64,000 bases of DNA. Origin: Terriglobales bacterium (GTDB lineage: Bacteria > Acidobacteriota > Terriglobia > Terriglobales > Acidobacteriaceae). The notes beneath the pieces were generated by a model, which was not told the origin of the DNA, did not search any database, and worked only from the letters and a program-made list of their open reading frames with translations. Made by a program: the position numbers and the translations under genes. Positions 46,468 through 56,004 of the stretch are shown here, in pieces. The stretch spans positions 33,625 to 97,624 of the forward strand of contig DASPRM010000068.1 in NCBI GenBank assembly GCA_035624455.1, written 5' to 3'. The first letter of the stretch is position 1; each line of letters starts with the position of its first letter.

Positions 46468-47291
46468 GATCGTTCATCCCAGCCTATGAAATGCGGGCTC
46501 CGGAGTCACTCGCTCAGGCTTTGGATCTGCTGGCATCGGAGCCCGGCGTGTGGCAGGCATTCGCGGGTGGCACCGACCTGATGGTGTTGCTCGAAGCCGG
46601 CAAGCTCGAGCATCGCCGTTTCCTGAGCATCTGGAATTTGCCGGAACTTCGCGGCATCAACGTAGGCAATGACTTCGTAACTTTCGGTGCTCTCACTACC
46701 TACAGTGAAGTTCTGGCCAGTGAAATTCTGCAACGCGAATTTCCGCTGCTGATCGAAGCCGCGCGCACCACAGGCGGAATCGCCACTCAGAATCGTGGCA
46801 CCCTCGGCGGCAACATTGTGAATGCTTCGCCAGCGGCCGACACGCCGCCCGCACTTCTTGTGTACGAAGCCGAGCTCGAGCTGATTTCGGCCCGCGGCTC
46901 CCGCTGGCTTCCTCACCATCAATTCCACATCGGCTACAGGCAGACTCGTCTGCAACCCGACGAGCTACTCGTCCGCATCCGGCTTGCTCGCGACACTTCG
47001 CGCTGGCGGCAGTATTACCGCAAGGTCGGGACACGGCGGGCGCAAGCAATCTCCAAGATCTGCCTCGCCGCTCTGCTGGACTCCGAAACTGGAGATGCAC
47101 GTGTAGCCGTGGGCAGTGTGGCTCCGGTTCCTTTGCGTTGTTTTCGGACCGAGGGCGCCATTCGCGATCACAGCGATGTTCTCGGCACGCTGGCAGGCGA
47201 AATCTCACCCATCGACGATATGCGTTCCACCGCAGCCTATCGCACACGGATTGCGCAAAACCTGCTGCAGGACTTTCTTAATGGCCGCTGA
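46464..47291 (+). CDS. Xanthine dehydrogenase, FAD-binding subunit
   Basis: A 275-residue CO dehydrogenase/xanthine dehydrogenase medium-subunit type flavoprotein. FAD-binding motifs are AGGTDLMVLLE and TQNRGTLGGNIVNASPAADTPP. I chose TTG 46464, which forms a TTGA overlap with the 2Fe-2S stop; upstream in-frame residues are the other gene's shadow. The protein starts MRSFIPAYEMRAPESLAQAL, as usual for this family. Confidence 0.92.
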   Translation: MRSFIPAYEMRAPESLAQALDLLASEPGVWQAFAGGTDLMVLLEAGKLEHRRFLSIWNLPELRGINVGNDFVTFGALTTYSEVLASEILQREFPLLIEAARTTGGIATQNRGTLGGNIVNASPAADTPPALLVYEAELELISARGSRWLPHHQFHIGYRQTRLQPDELLVRIRLARDTSRWRQYYRKVGTRRAQAISKICLAALLDSETGDARVAVGSVAPVPLRCFRTEGAIRDHSDVLGTLAGEISPIDDMRSTAAYRTRIAQNLLQDFLNGR

Positions 47292-48603
47292 TCGCGTTGT
47301 CCGCAGCCGGCGAGTGGTTCTGCCGGATGGCATCCGGCCCGCGTCAATCCACATTCAGGACGGAATCATCGCCGAAATCGGCGACCACGAATCAACCGCA
47401 AGCGACGATTTCGGCAATTCCGTGATCATGGCCGGCCTAGTTGACACCCACGTGCATATCAACGAACCCGGCCGTACAGAGTGGGAAGGCTTCTCGAGTG
47501 CCACACGCGCGGCTGCGGCGGGTGGGATCACCACCATTGTCGAGATGCCTCTCAATAGCATCCCCAGCACTACCTCCAGCGAGGCCTATGCCGCCAAACT
47601 TCGGGCCGCGGAAGAGAAGTGCTGGATCGACGTCGGTTTCTGGGGAGGAGTGATCCCCAAAAATGCAGACCAGATCCGGCCGCTCTGGGAAGAAGGGTGC
47701 TTCGGCTTTAAATGCTTTCTGGTTCCCTCGGGCGTCGAGGAATTTCCACATGTAGACGAGGCCAGTTTACGCTCGGCGATGCTGGAATTAGGACGGTGTG
47801 GCGCGGTGCTGATGGTGCACGCGGAGTTGCCCTCTGAACTGCAAGCGCCGGCTGGCGATGCGCGCCATTACCGAAACTATCTGCGCTCCCGGCCCAGGAA
47901 CGCGGAAAATCGCGCCATCGATCTGCTGATCCGCCTGAGCAGGGAAACCGGATGCAAGGTGCACATCGTCCACTTGTCTTCCTGCGATGCGGTTCCGATG
48001 CTGCAAAATGCCCGTTCCGGCGGCCTGCCGATCACAGTGGAAACCTGCCCCCACTACCTCGTCTTCAACGCGGAAGAGATTCCAGATGGAGCGACGGAAT
48101 TCAAATGCGCTCCTCCCATTCGTGAGGCGGCCAACCGCGACAGCCTGTGGGAAGCCCTGCGATCGGGCGCAATCGACATGGTAGTCTCGGATCATTCCCC
48201 CAGCCCGCCGACACTGAAGCGGCGGGAGGAGGGCGATTTCTTCGGCGCCTGGGGCGGGATCGCTTCTTTGCAGCTCACTCTTCCCGCAGTATGGAGCGAG
48301 TGCCGCCGCCGCGGATTCACTATTGAAAATCTGGCTTCATGGATGTGTGCAGCCCCCGCCAAACTGGCGGGGCTGGCAAACAAAAAGGGCGTCATTGGTT
48401 CCGGTCACGATGCTGACCTGGTTGTCTGGGACCCGGAGACGGAATTCGTGGTTGATCCGGGCGGGCTGTATCATCGCCACAAGCTTACGCCTTATGCGGG
48501 CATGCGCCTGGCGGGCGTGGTAAAAAGAACGTACTTGCGCGGCATGACGGTTGACCCAAACGGTCGGCCGCAGGGAAAAATGTTGCGCCGAGGTCGGCTG
48601 TGA
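47281..48603 (+). CDS. allB: Allantoinase
   Basis: Hydrolyses allantoin to allantoate. It is a 440-residue amidohydrolase with the metal-binding DTHVHINEPGRTEWEGF, the carbamylated-Lys region GFKCFLVPSG, His motifs HIVHLSS and ETCPHYL, and Asp in VSDHSPS. The frame is close to dihydroorotase, but the HINEPGR-TEWEGF pattern and purine context favour allantoinase. It overlaps the XDH FAD subunit by 11 bases. Confidence 0.94.
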   Translation: MAADRVVRSRRVVLPDGIRPASIHIQDGIIAEIGDHESTASDDFGNSVIMAGLVDTHVHINEPGRTEWEGFSSATRAAAAGGITTIVEMPLNSIPSTTSSEAYAAKLRAAEEKCWIDVGFWGGVIPKNADQIRPLWEEGCFGFKCFLVPSGVEEFPHVDEASLRSAMLELGRCGAVLMVHAELPSELQAPAGDARHYRNYLRSRPRNAENRAIDLLIRLSRETGCKVHIVHLSSCDAVPMLQNARSGGLPITVETCPHYLVFNAEEIPDGATEFKCAPPIREAANRDSLWEALRSGAIDMVVSDHSPSPPTLKRREEGDFFGAWGGIASLQLTLPAVWSECRRRGFTIENLASWMCAAPAKLAGLANKKGVIGSGHDADLVVWDPETEFVVDPGGLYHRHKLTPYAGMRLAGVVKRTYLRGMTVDPNGRPQGKMLRRGRL

Positions 48604-50048
48604 AGCCTTTTAGCAAATTCATGGACCTCGCCTCCGAACGGGCGGGCGGCTGCGTAATTGCGGCCAGCGACGATTTCTTTGCTCTCAAGGAAAATCTCAT
48701 CAAAGATGCTGACCCCGTTTTCATTCCCGGAAAGCACACCGATCGCGGGAAGTGGATGGACGGTTGGGAATCACGCCGCAGGCGGACTCCCGGCCACGAC
48801 TGGGCTATCGTCCGGCTTGGCATCCCGGGAGTGATTCACGGTATCGTGGTCGACACTAGCCATTTCACGGGGAATTATCCCGAGTGCTGTTCTCTGGAAG
48901 GCTGCACTGCGGATGGCAATCCGGGGCGTGAAGATCTGCGGGACTGGCTCGAACTGCTGCCCAGCTCTCGCTTACATGGCGACAAGCAAAATCCGTTTCA
49001 GATCAGTTGCGCGCAACGCTTTACTCATCTCCGCCTGAACATTTTTCCGGATGGCGGAGTGGCCCGCTTGCGTGTGTATGGTGAAGCCCTTCCAGATTGG
49101 CAACGCTTGAGTGCGGAGATAGACCTGGTATCTGCGGAATGCGGTGGCACGGTTGTGGATTCAAGTGATCAGCACTATGGCCATCCACAGAACCTGATCA
49201 TGCCTGGACGCGCCCTCGACATGAGTGACGGCTGGGAAACGCGCAGACGGCGCGGTCCCGGACATGATTGGGTCATCTTGAAGCTGGCCGCCGAAGGAAT
49301 CATCGAGCGGGTTGAGGTCGACACCGCCCATTTCAAGGGCAATTTTCCGGATCGTTGCTCGCTCGAAATCAGTCCGTCTATCGAAGGGGATTCCTGGAGC
49401 GAACTGCTGCCCGAGACGGCGCTGCAGGCACACACGCGGCATATCTTTCATGAGGAGCTAGTGCGCGAACAGCCCGCACGCTACGTTCGCTTCAACATTT
49501 TCCCTGATGGTGGAGTGAGCCGGCTGCGGCTGTTTGGGTATCTCACCGAACACGGTCACAGGGAAGCGAGCCTGAAGGCGCTGAATGCGGTGCCGGCAGA
49601 CGAAGCGGCTGCCGATTTTTTGCAGTGCTGCGGGTCGAAAACCTGGGCGACAGCCATGGCGGCTGGCCGTCCCTACGACAGCGTGGAGGCGCTCGAGGAA
49701 TCGGCGGAACGCGTGTGGAGAAAGTGCTCGCCGCAAGATTGGTTGGAGGCGTTCGCGGCACATCCTAAAATCGGTCAGCAGTCTGGAGGGCAATGGTCCC
49801 GGCAGGAGCAGTCCGCAGTCTCAGCAGCCGACCTGGATACGCTGGCGGGGCTGGCTGAAGAGAATCGGAAGTACGAAGAAAAATTCGGCCACATCTTTAT
49901 CGTTTGCGCAACCGGCAAGTCCGCGAAAGAAATACTGGACCTGCTGAGAGCGCGGCTCAAACACAGCTCCAGCGAAGAGATGACGCAAGCCGGTGAAGAG
50001 CAACTTGGAATCACCCGTCTGCGCCTGAGAAAGTTGCTGAGCGAATGA
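48600..50048 (+). CDS. Allantoicase fused to OHCU decarboxylase (UraD)
   Basis: A bifunctional protein of 482 residues. Residues 1-315 are a complete allantoicase with its two internal repeats (DGWESRRRRTPGHDW and DGWETRRRRGPGHDW, RLNIFPDGGVARLR and RFNIFPDGGVSRLR); it cleaves allantoate to ureidoglycolate and urea. Residues about 325-482 are OHCU decarboxylase: LNAVPADEAAADFLQCCGS, the catalytic His388 in AHPKIG and FGHIFIVCATGKSAKEIL. OHCU decarboxylase acts two steps before allantoicase, with allantoinase between, so the fused domains do not act on each other's product. GTG 48600 overlaps the allB stop. Confidence 0.93.
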   Translation: MKPFSKFMDLASERAGGCVIAASDDFFALKENLIKDADPVFIPGKHTDRGKWMDGWESRRRRTPGHDWAIVRLGIPGVIHGIVVDTSHFTGNYPECCSLEGCTADGNPGREDLRDWLELLPSSRLHGDKQNPFQISCAQRFTHLRLNIFPDGGVARLRVYGEALPDWQRLSAEIDLVSAECGGTVVDSSDQHYGHPQNLIMPGRALDMSDGWETRRRRGPGHDWVILKLAAEGIIERVEVDTAHFKGNFPDRCSLEISPSIEGDSWSELLPETALQAHTRHIFHEELVREQPARYVRFNIFPDGGVSRLRLFGYLTEHGHREASLKALNAVPADEAAADFLQCCGSKTWATAMAAGRPYDSVEALEESAERVWRKCSPQDWLEAFAAHPKIGQQSGGQWSRQEQSAVSAADLDTLAGLAEENRKYEEKFGHIFIVCATGKSAKEILDLLRARLKHSSSEEMTQAGEEQLGITRLRLRKLLSE

Positions 50049-50374
50049 GCCGCATTACCACTCACGTGCTGGACATCGCTGCCGGACGCCCCGCGCCCAA
50101 TATTTCCGTCCATCTGGCGCAATATGTCACGGCTTCGGCTGATTGGAAGCAGCTAGGTTTAGCCACGACCGACGCTGATGGCCGCGTCCGCAACCTTCTG
50201 CCTGACGGGCAGCTTTTGGAACCCGGCCTGTATCGCCTGCAGTTTGATACCTCAGGGGTCTCCGAGTTCTTCCCACAGATCTCGATCCAATTCCGCGTTG
50301 CTAATGCGGATCAGCACTATCATGTGCCACTGCTGCTCAGCCCTTACGGCTACTCCACCTATCGAGGAAGCTGA
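50045..50374 (+). CDS. uraH: 5-hydroxyisourate hydrolase (transthyretin-like)
   Basis: Hydrolyses the uricase product 5-hydroxyisourate to OHCU. It is a 109-residue transthyretin-like protein with His in THVLDIAAGRPA, and the family-specific C-terminus HYHVPLLLSPYGYSTYRGS. ATG 50045 overlaps the preceding stop (ATGA), and its stop overlaps the uricase start. Confidence 0.97.
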   Translation: MSRITTHVLDIAAGRPAPNISVHLAQYVTASADWKQLGLATTDADGRVRNLLPDGQLLEPGLYRLQFDTSGVSEFFPQISIQFRVANADQHYHVPLLLSPYGYSTYRGS

Positions 50375-51219
50375 TGCCGATCGCTCTCGCGGCCAATTCC
50401 TATGGCAAATCGCAGGTCCGGCTGGTTAAGGTCGAGCGCCGTGGCGCGCACCACGAATTAACGGATCTGAACATCGACATCGCCCTTTCTGGAGAATTCA
50501 GCGCTGCCTACGCATCTGGCGACAATCGTGACGTGCTGCCTACGGACACGATGAAGAACACGGTGTATGCTCTCGCGCGCAAGCAGCCACTGGGTGAGAT
50601 CGAGGAGTTTGGGCTGCGCCTCGCCGATCACTTCCTCACTCGAAATCCGCAGGTCTCTAGCGCGCGAATCGCAGTCAGGCAAAATCTCTGGAAACGAATC
50701 CTCGTTAACGGACGGCCTCACAACCACGCATTCCTCAAAGCCGGAGGAGGACGACGCACAGCGGTGGTCACTTCCGATCGCAAGCACGCGGAAATCAAGT
50801 CAGGTATCGATGAGCTAGAGATCCTCAAAACCTCCGGTTCGGCCTTCGAGGGCTACATCCACGATGAATACACGACGCTGAAGGAGACTCGCGATCGTCT
50901 GTTCGGCACTATTGTGAAGGCGGAGTGGCTGTACCAGCCCGGAAGTCATTCCTTCGGGTCTTTGTGGGATACTGTGCGCCACACCGTATTGGAAGTCTTC
51001 GCCTGTCACGACAGCCGTGGCGTGCAGCACACGCTCTACGCCATCGGGGAAACGGTGCTCAGCCGGGCTAAAGAGATCGTGGAGATTCATCTCTCCATGC
51101 CCAACCGCCACTGCCTGCTGGTCGATTTGTCACCCTTCGGGCTGGATAACCCCAATGAAGTCTTCCTCCCGATTGATGAGCCTCACGGCCTGATCGAAGC
51201 GACGCTGCGGCGCGGTTAG
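50374..51219 (+). CDS. Urate oxidase (uricase)
   Basis: Cofactor-free oxidation of urate to 5-hydroxyisourate. It has 281 residues, starts with NSYGKSQVRLVKVERR (catalytic Lys), has the Thr in LPTDTMKNTVYALA and Asn-x-His in MPNRHCLLVDLSPFGL. It is the last gene of the coupled purine block (1-base overlap with uraH). No flavin-type HpxO is present, so this is the route. Confidence 0.97.
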   Translation: MPIALAANSYGKSQVRLVKVERRGAHHELTDLNIDIALSGEFSAAYASGDNRDVLPTDTMKNTVYALARKQPLGEIEEFGLRLADHFLTRNPQVSSARIAVRQNLWKRILVNGRPHNHAFLKAGGGRRTAVVTSDRKHAEIKSGIDELEILKTSGSAFEGYIHDEYTTLKETRDRLFGTIVKAEWLYQPGSHSFGSLWDTVRHTVLEVFACHDSRGVQHTLYAIGETVLSRAKEIVEIHLSMPNRHCLLVDLSPFGLDNPNEVFLPIDEPHGLIEATLRRG

Positions 51220-51534
51220 CCTCCAGAATCAGGAATAAGTCTGGGAAGAGATTTGCCTTTCTCCCACGTTGGAACTGCAGATCCCTCGCTCGCTTCCCTC
51301 GCTCGTGATGACAATGAGCGCGGGGCGTGACGGAAGACTAGTCCGCTCTCCGTCGAAGCTGCGCCTCGACTTGCCAGCTTAGCCAAAGGACGGCTACAGG
51401 GGCACGCTCCAGCTTCTCGGAAAAGCAGGTCCCTCCACGCGTGATTGGAACGCGCTACGCGATCCAATCACTTGGTCGGGATGACACCCATGCTTGGTAG
51501 ATCTCAGCGTCGGCAGCAGCTCCCTTTGGCAAAA
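51220..51534. other. Intergenic region between uricase and guanine deaminase genes
   Basis: About 315 bases between convergent genes. It is rich in short repeated words (ccctcgctcg and variants) of the type often scattered in Acidobacteria, plus a strong hairpin listed separately. No coding frame is convincing. Confidence 0.55.
51441..51471. repeat. Long inverted repeat between convergent uricase and guaD genes
   Basis: The arms are 14 bases, 51441-51454 (gtgattggaacgcg) and 51458-51471 (cgcgatccaatcac). They pair with one mismatch around a CTA loop. No T-run follows on either strand, so a classical terminator is not certain; it may act in transcript-end stability for either operon. Confidence 0.6.
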
Positions 51535-52002
51535 TCAATAAGGAACTTTGGCCGCCAGATTCCGCCAGCTTTGAAAAGCCGCCAGCGATTCCTGCCGCAT
51601 CATTCCGATCATTGGGATGGACCGCAGTTCTACCGGCAATTGGATCTGCGCATAAATGAAAGCATCATCGAAACCGGCGGCGGCGGCATCTTCCCGCGTC
51701 CCGGCGTAATACAGCCGGTCAACGCGCGACCAGTACACGCCACCCAGGCACATGGGGCAGGGCTCACAGCTGGTGTAGATTTCGCAACCCGTCAAATGAA
51801 AGGTGTTCAGTTTGCGGCAGGCATTTCGGATCGCCGTGATCTCGGCGTGCGCCGTGGGGTCCATCGCCGAGGTCACCAGGTTTGTGCCCTCGGCAATAAG
51901 CTCGCCTTCTTTGACCACTAGTGCCGCAAAAGGCCCACCGCGGCGCGCATTGACATTTTCGACGGCGAGCTCGATAGCCCGCGACATAAATGAATTTTTC
52001 AT
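51535..52002 (-). CDS. guaD: Guanine deaminase, CDA-type
   Basis: Converts guanine to xanthine. It is a 155-residue cytidine deaminase-like protein with zinc motifs TAHAEITAIRNA (HAE) and SCEPCPMCLGGVYWSRV (PCxxC). The start MKNSFMSRAIELAVENVNARRGGPFAALVV and end ...QESLAAFQSWRNLAAKVPY match B. subtilis-type GuaD rather than tRNA-adenosine deaminase TadA. Context, between XDH/uricase and urease genes, fits guanine entry into the pathway. Confidence 0.9.
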   Translation of the reverse strand: MKNSFMSRAIELAVENVNARRGGPFAALVVKEGELIAEGTNLVTSAMDPTAHAEITAIRNACRKLNTFHLTGCEIYTSCEPCPMCLGGVYWSRVDRLYYAGTREDAAAAGFDDAFIYAQIQLPVELRSIPMIGMMRQESLAAFQSWRNLAAKVPY

Positions 52003-52076
52003 GTGGAATATTCGTTATTGTAATCGCCCGTCCCTGCTGCTGATGGTTTATTCTCTGCGACGTGCCCTCCATCGGA

Positions 52077-52766
52077 ATGACGCAGAGTGTGACGCTGCTC
52101 CACCTGCTGCAACTCGCCGATAGCGCGCTTCCGGTCGGCGCGATGGCTCATTCCTTTGGCTTGGAATCGCTAGTTGAATACGGCGCGCTGGTTCCGGACA
52201 ACTTAGAATCTTTTCTCCGCGATTGGCTAGTCGAGTCCGGTACCCTGGAAGCTGTTTTTTGTGCCCGCAGTTGTGCGCTGGCACAAAGCGGCACGGCGAG
52301 TCTTTTGGAGTGGCTGCAGCTTAACCTGCGCCTCGACGCGCGCAAGCCTGCCCGCGAAGCGCGCGAGGCCTCCGCAGCCATCGCCCGGCGTCTGATCGAT
52401 CTTGCTACGCGAGCATTCGGAAATCACATTTTCGCCGACGTGGCAAACGTTGCTTCGGCGAAGAATCAACCGCTTCATTACGCTGTCTGCTTCGGATACA
52501 TGGCCGGACGTCTGCAGATTCTTTCATGCCATGTGGTTCCGGCGTTTCTTCATCAGAATGTTGCCGGCCTGATTTCTGCCTGCCAGCGGCTAATGCCTCT
52601 CGGGCACATCCAGGCACAAGCCATTCTGTTTCATCTGAAACCTGAAATCGCCTGCGCTGCCGCCTCTGCCTTGGAGGCAGAACTCCACATTTCTTCGTTT
52701 GCCCCGCTCCTTGAAATCGGTTCCATGACTCATCCGCGGCTGGGGACTCGTCTATTCATCAGCTGA
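52077..52766 (+). CDS. ureF: Urease accessory protein UreF
   Basis: Part of the UreDFG GTPase complex that loads nickel into urease. About 229 residues, starting MTQSVTLLHLLQLADSALPVGAMAHSFGLESLVEYG, the standard UreF N-terminus (QLaDsalPvG...HSfGLE). A GTG at 52062 would add five residues. All-helical. It is divergent from guaD, and 1 base separates it from ureD. Confidence 0.92.
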   Translation: MTQSVTLLHLLQLADSALPVGAMAHSFGLESLVEYGALVPDNLESFLRDWLVESGTLEAVFCARSCALAQSGTASLLEWLQLNLRLDARKPAREAREASAAIARRLIDLATRAFGNHIFADVANVASAKNQPLHYAVCFGYMAGRLQILSCHVVPAFLHQNVAGLISACQRLMPLGHIQAQAILFHLKPEIACAAASALEAELHISSFAPLLEIGSMTHPRLGTRLFIS

Positions 52767-52767
52767 T

Positions 52768-53625
52768 ATGTCATCGACACGAACAGCCTCGCTCTGGCTC
52801 GACTTTTCAAGAAACGAGGATAGCGGCGCGACCGCGCTCCGCATCCACCGTCAGGAGGTTCCCTGGCGCGTGCTGCGGGGCTTTCCAAATGCGTCCGGCG
52901 AGACGCTGGCACACCTTAACAACATTTCCGGGGGGATTTTGGATTCCGATCATCTTCAGCTGAAGATCACGGTTGGATACTCAGCCAAGGCGCAACTGAC
53001 TTCCACTGGCGCCACCCGCATTTATCGCAGCCGCTCTCCGCGGCACTGCAGCCGCGCTGAGATCGACGTTGAAATTGGCGCCGACGGTTTTCTGGAATAT
53101 GTTCCCGACGCCCTCATCCCCTACGCCGGGTCGCGCTACGAACAGGTTACGCGAATTACTTTGCAACCGGGCGCAGCGTTGTTTTGGTGGGAGCTGATTG
53201 CGCCTGGCCGCGAAGCTTCCGGAGAAACCTTCCGCTATGCCCGCATGTCGTCCTCGTTTGTGATTTGTGGAGTAGATCGTGCCCTGATCGAAGAACACTG
53301 GGACCTCGAGCCCGAGGTGCGAGCTTTGGGATCTCCGGCACGCCTCGGGCAATACCGCCACATCGCCTCGCTGTACGTTTGCCAGCCGGGGACACCGCCG
53401 GCCCGCTGGCGCCAGTTGGAAGCGCAGCTCGACTCGCAAGCCTCTCAGCTCAGCCAACCTGGTCAAGCGCTGTGGGGAATCAGCTCGCTCGGTGCGGACG
53501 GAATGGTTGTGCGCGGACTTGCCTGTAACGGGAGAATCCTGATGGAAGGCTTGACCGGGTTGTGGCGAGCCGCGAAACTGTCTCTCTGCGGTCGAAGCGC
53601 CACGTTCCCGCGAAAACTTTATTGA
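52768..53625 (+). CDS. ureD: Urease accessory protein UreD (UreH)
   Basis: Scaffold that binds the urease apoprotein and UreF/UreG. It has 285 residues. Family segments: HLNNISGGILDSDHLQLKITVGYSAKAQLTSTGATRIYRS, EYVPDALIPYAGSRYEQ and FWWELIAPGREASGE. ATG 52768 lies 1 base after the ureF stop. Confidence 0.92.
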   Translation: MSSTRTASLWLDFSRNEDSGATALRIHRQEVPWRVLRGFPNASGETLAHLNNISGGILDSDHLQLKITVGYSAKAQLTSTGATRIYRSRSPRHCSRAEIDVEIGADGFLEYVPDALIPYAGSRYEQVTRITLQPGAALFWWELIAPGREASGETFRYARMSSSFVICGVDRALIEEHWDLEPEVRALGSPARLGQYRHIASLYVCQPGTPPARWRQLEAQLDSQASQLSQPGQALWGISSLGADGMVVRGLACNGRILMEGLTGLWRAAKLSLCGRSATFPRKLY

Positions 53626-53643
53626 ACGTGGGAAGGAGCTCTC

Positions 53644-53946
53644 GTGCACCTTACGCCTCGCGAACAGGAGAAGCTGTTGATCTTCGTGGCGGCAGAAGTC
53701 GCCCGCAAGCGTCGGGCTCGGGGATTGAAGCTCAACTATCCCGAAGCGGTGGCGATCATCTCCGCCGAAGTTCTGGAAGCAGCTCGCGATGGCCAGAGCG
53801 TTTCCGACATCATGACTCTTGGCGCTACCATCCTCACCCGCAACGACGTCATGGAAGGAGTGGCGGAGATGATTCACGAAGTGCAGGTCGAAGCCACGTT
53901 TCCCGATGGCACCAAGCTGGTCACCGTTCACGATCCAGTGCAATGA
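53644..53946 (+). CDS. ureA: Urease gamma subunit
   Basis: Small urease subunit of 100 residues with [36 protein letters not shown] and [34 protein letters not shown]. It starts at GTG 53644 with GGAAGGAGCT before it. Confidence 0.97.
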   Translation: MHLTPREQEKLLIFVAAEVARKRRARGLKLNYPEAVAIISAEVLEAARDGQSVSDIMTLGATILTRNDVMEGVAEMIHEVQVEATFPDGTKLVTVHDPVQ

Positions 53947-53955
53947 GGAGTCGCA

Positions 53956-54285
53956 ATGGTTCCCGGTGAGTACTTGCTGGCTGATGGCGAAATCGAACTC
54001 AATGCAGGCCGTCCTGCGGTCCGCGTTGTGGTGCGCAACACCGGAGACCGTCCCATTCAGGTAGGCAGCCACTACCATTTTTTTGAAGTGAATCGCGCCC
54101 TGGACTTCGAGCGCGATTCTGCCTACGGAATGCGGCTCGATATTGCGGCGGGCACCGCAGTCCGCTTCGAGCCGGGAGAGGAAAAAGAGGTTCCGCTGGT
54201 TGCCTTCGTCGGCGAACGCCGCGTCTATGGCCACCATGGCGCCGTGAACGGCCCGCTCCAGCCGGGGAAGCGAGGACAAACATGA
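53956..54285 (+). CDS. ureB: Urease beta subunit
   Basis: A 109-residue subunit starting [20 protein letters not shown], with [15 protein letters not shown] and [27 protein letters not shown] precedes ATG 53956. It overlaps ureC by 4 bases (ATGA). Confidence 0.97.
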   Translation: MVPGEYLLADGEIELNAGRPAVRVVVRNTGDRPIQVGSHYHFFEVNRALDFERDSAYGMRLDIAAGTAVRFEPGEEKEVPLVAFVGERRVYGHHGAVNGPLQPGKRGQT

Positions 54286-55994
54286 GCCTGCGCATTCCTC
54301 GCCGTACTTACGCGGACCTCTACGGTCCCACTACGGGTGATCGCGTCCGGCTGGCCGACACCGAAATCATCATCGAAATCGAAAAGGACCACACCATCTA
54401 CGGCGACGAAATCACGTTCGGCGGCGGGAAGGTAATTCGCGACGGAATGGGGCAAAGCTCCACCGGAACCCGCGAATGCAGACCCGGTGTTCTCGACCTG
54501 GTCATCACCAATGCCGTCATCATCGATCACTGGGGGATCGTCAAGGGCGATATCGGTATTCGCGACGGGCGAATCGTGAAGGTCGGGAAGGCAGGTAATC
54601 CAGATACTCAAGCTGGTGTCGATCCCGAGCTCGTGGTGGGTGCGGCCACTGAGGTCGTCGCTGGCGAAAATCGCATTGTCACCGCCGGCGGCGTGGACAG
54701 TCACATTCACTTCATCTCGCCGCAACAGGTTTACGAGGCGCTCTCGAACGGCATCACGACCATGATTGGGGGAGGCACCGGTCCGGCTACCGGTACCAAC
54801 GCTACCACCTGCACGCCCGGCACCTGGAACATCGAACACATGCTGCGCGCGGCCGATGCCTGGCCCATGAATTTCGGTTTTCTGGGGAAAGGAAACGCCG
54901 CGACTGGCGAGCCTTTGGCAGAACAAATCGAAGCGGGCGCCTGCGGACTAAAGCTCCACGAAGACTGGGGCACCACTCCCGCGGCGATCGATGCTTGCAT
55001 AAGAGTTGCCGATCAGTACGACGTGCAGGTTGCCATCCACACCGACACTCTCAACGAAGCCGGGTTCGTGGACGACAGCATTGCCGCCATCGCCGGCCGT
55101 ACCATTCACGCTTACCACACCGAAGGGGCGGGCGGTGGCCATGCTCCCGACATCATCAAAGTTGCCGGAATTCCCAATATTCTCACCTCTTCCACCAATC
55201 CCACTCGGCCCTACACGGTTAACACACTCGCCGAGCACCTGGATATGCTGATGGTCTGTCATCACCTGAACCCGCTGGTGCCCGAGGATGTAGCCTTTGC
55301 GGAAAGCCGAATTCGGCCCGAGACCATGGCGGCGGAAGATATCCTGCACGATCTGGGGGCGATCAGCATGATGTCCAGCGATTCGCAGGCCATGGGACGG
55401 ATCGGCGAAGTTGTGACTCGCACGTGGCAGACGGCGCACAAGATGAAAGTGCAGCGTGGTCCGCTGGCGGGCGACAGTTCAAGCAACGACAATCAGCGCG
55501 TGAAACGTTATGTCTCTAAGTACACCATCAATCCTGCCATCACTCACGGTATATCGGGCGAAGTAGGATCGATTGAGCCCGGCAAGTTAGCTGACCTCGT
55601 GCTCTGGCACCCGGCGTTTTTTGGGGTAAAACCAGAAATGGTCATCAAGGGCGGATTTATAGCGTGGAGCATTATGGGTGATGCCAACGCTTCCATCCCC
55701 ACTCCACAGCCCGTGTTTTATCGGCCCATGTTTGGCGCTTTCGGAAGCGCGACGCGGTCTATCGCCGTAAGCTTCGTTTCAAGCGCCGCGATCTCGCGCA
55801 AGCTTCCTGTGGCCAAGCGGATGGTTGCGGTTAAGAAGTGCCGCGATCTGCGCAAGTCGGACATGCTCCACAACACCGCCACTCCCAAGATTGAAGTCGA
55901 TCCTGAGACCTACGAGGTGCGCGCTGATGGAGAATTGCTGACCTGCGAACCAGCCAGCGTTCTGCCCCTGGCGCAACGCTACTTTCTATTCTGA
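54282..55994 (+). CDS. ureC: Urease alpha (catalytic) subunit
   Basis: A 570-residue nickel metalloenzyme that hydrolyses urea to ammonia and carbamate. Ligand motifs are visible: [10 protein letters not shown], carbamylated Lys in [37 protein letters not shown], the catalytic His region MVCHHLNP and the conserved [15 protein letters not shown]. The 570-residue length is standard, and gene order A-B-C is canonical. Confidence 0.98.
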   Translation: MSLRIPRRTYADLYGPTTGDRVRLADTEIIIEIEKDHTIYGDEITFGGGKVIRDGMGQSSTGTRECRPGVLDLVITNAVIIDHWGIVKGDIGIRDGRIVKVGKAGNPDTQAGVDPELVVGAATEVVAGENRIVTAGGVDSHIHFISPQQVYEALSNGITTMIGGGTGPATGTNATTCTPGTWNIEHMLRAADAWPMNFGFLGKGNAATGEPLAEQIEAGACGLKLHEDWGTTPAAIDACIRVADQYDVQVAIHTDTLNEAGFVDDSIAAIAGRTIHAYHTEGAGGGHAPDIIKVAGIPNILTSSTNPTRPYTVNTLAEHLDMLMVCHHLNPLVPEDVAFAESRIRPETMAAEDILHDLGAISMMSSDSQAMGRIGEVVTRTWQTAHKMKVQRGPLAGDSSSNDNQRVKRYVSKYTINPAITHGISGEVGSIEPGKLADLVLWHPAFFGVKPEMVIKGGFIAWSIMGDANASIPTPQPVFYRPMFGAFGSATRSIAVSFVSSAAISRKLPVAKRMVAVKKCRDLRKSDMLHNTATPKIEVDPETYEVRADGELLTCEPASVLPLAQRYFLF

Positions 55995-56004
55995 GAATGG
56001 CACG

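Noticed and set aside
47281..48603. Dihydroorotase instead of allantoinase
   Set aside because: The fold is shared, but HINEPGRTEWEGF and the uricase/allantoicase context point to allantoinase.
51535..52002. tRNA-specific adenosine deaminase TadA
   Set aside because: Zinc motifs are shared, but the C-terminus and purine-degradation context match GuaD.
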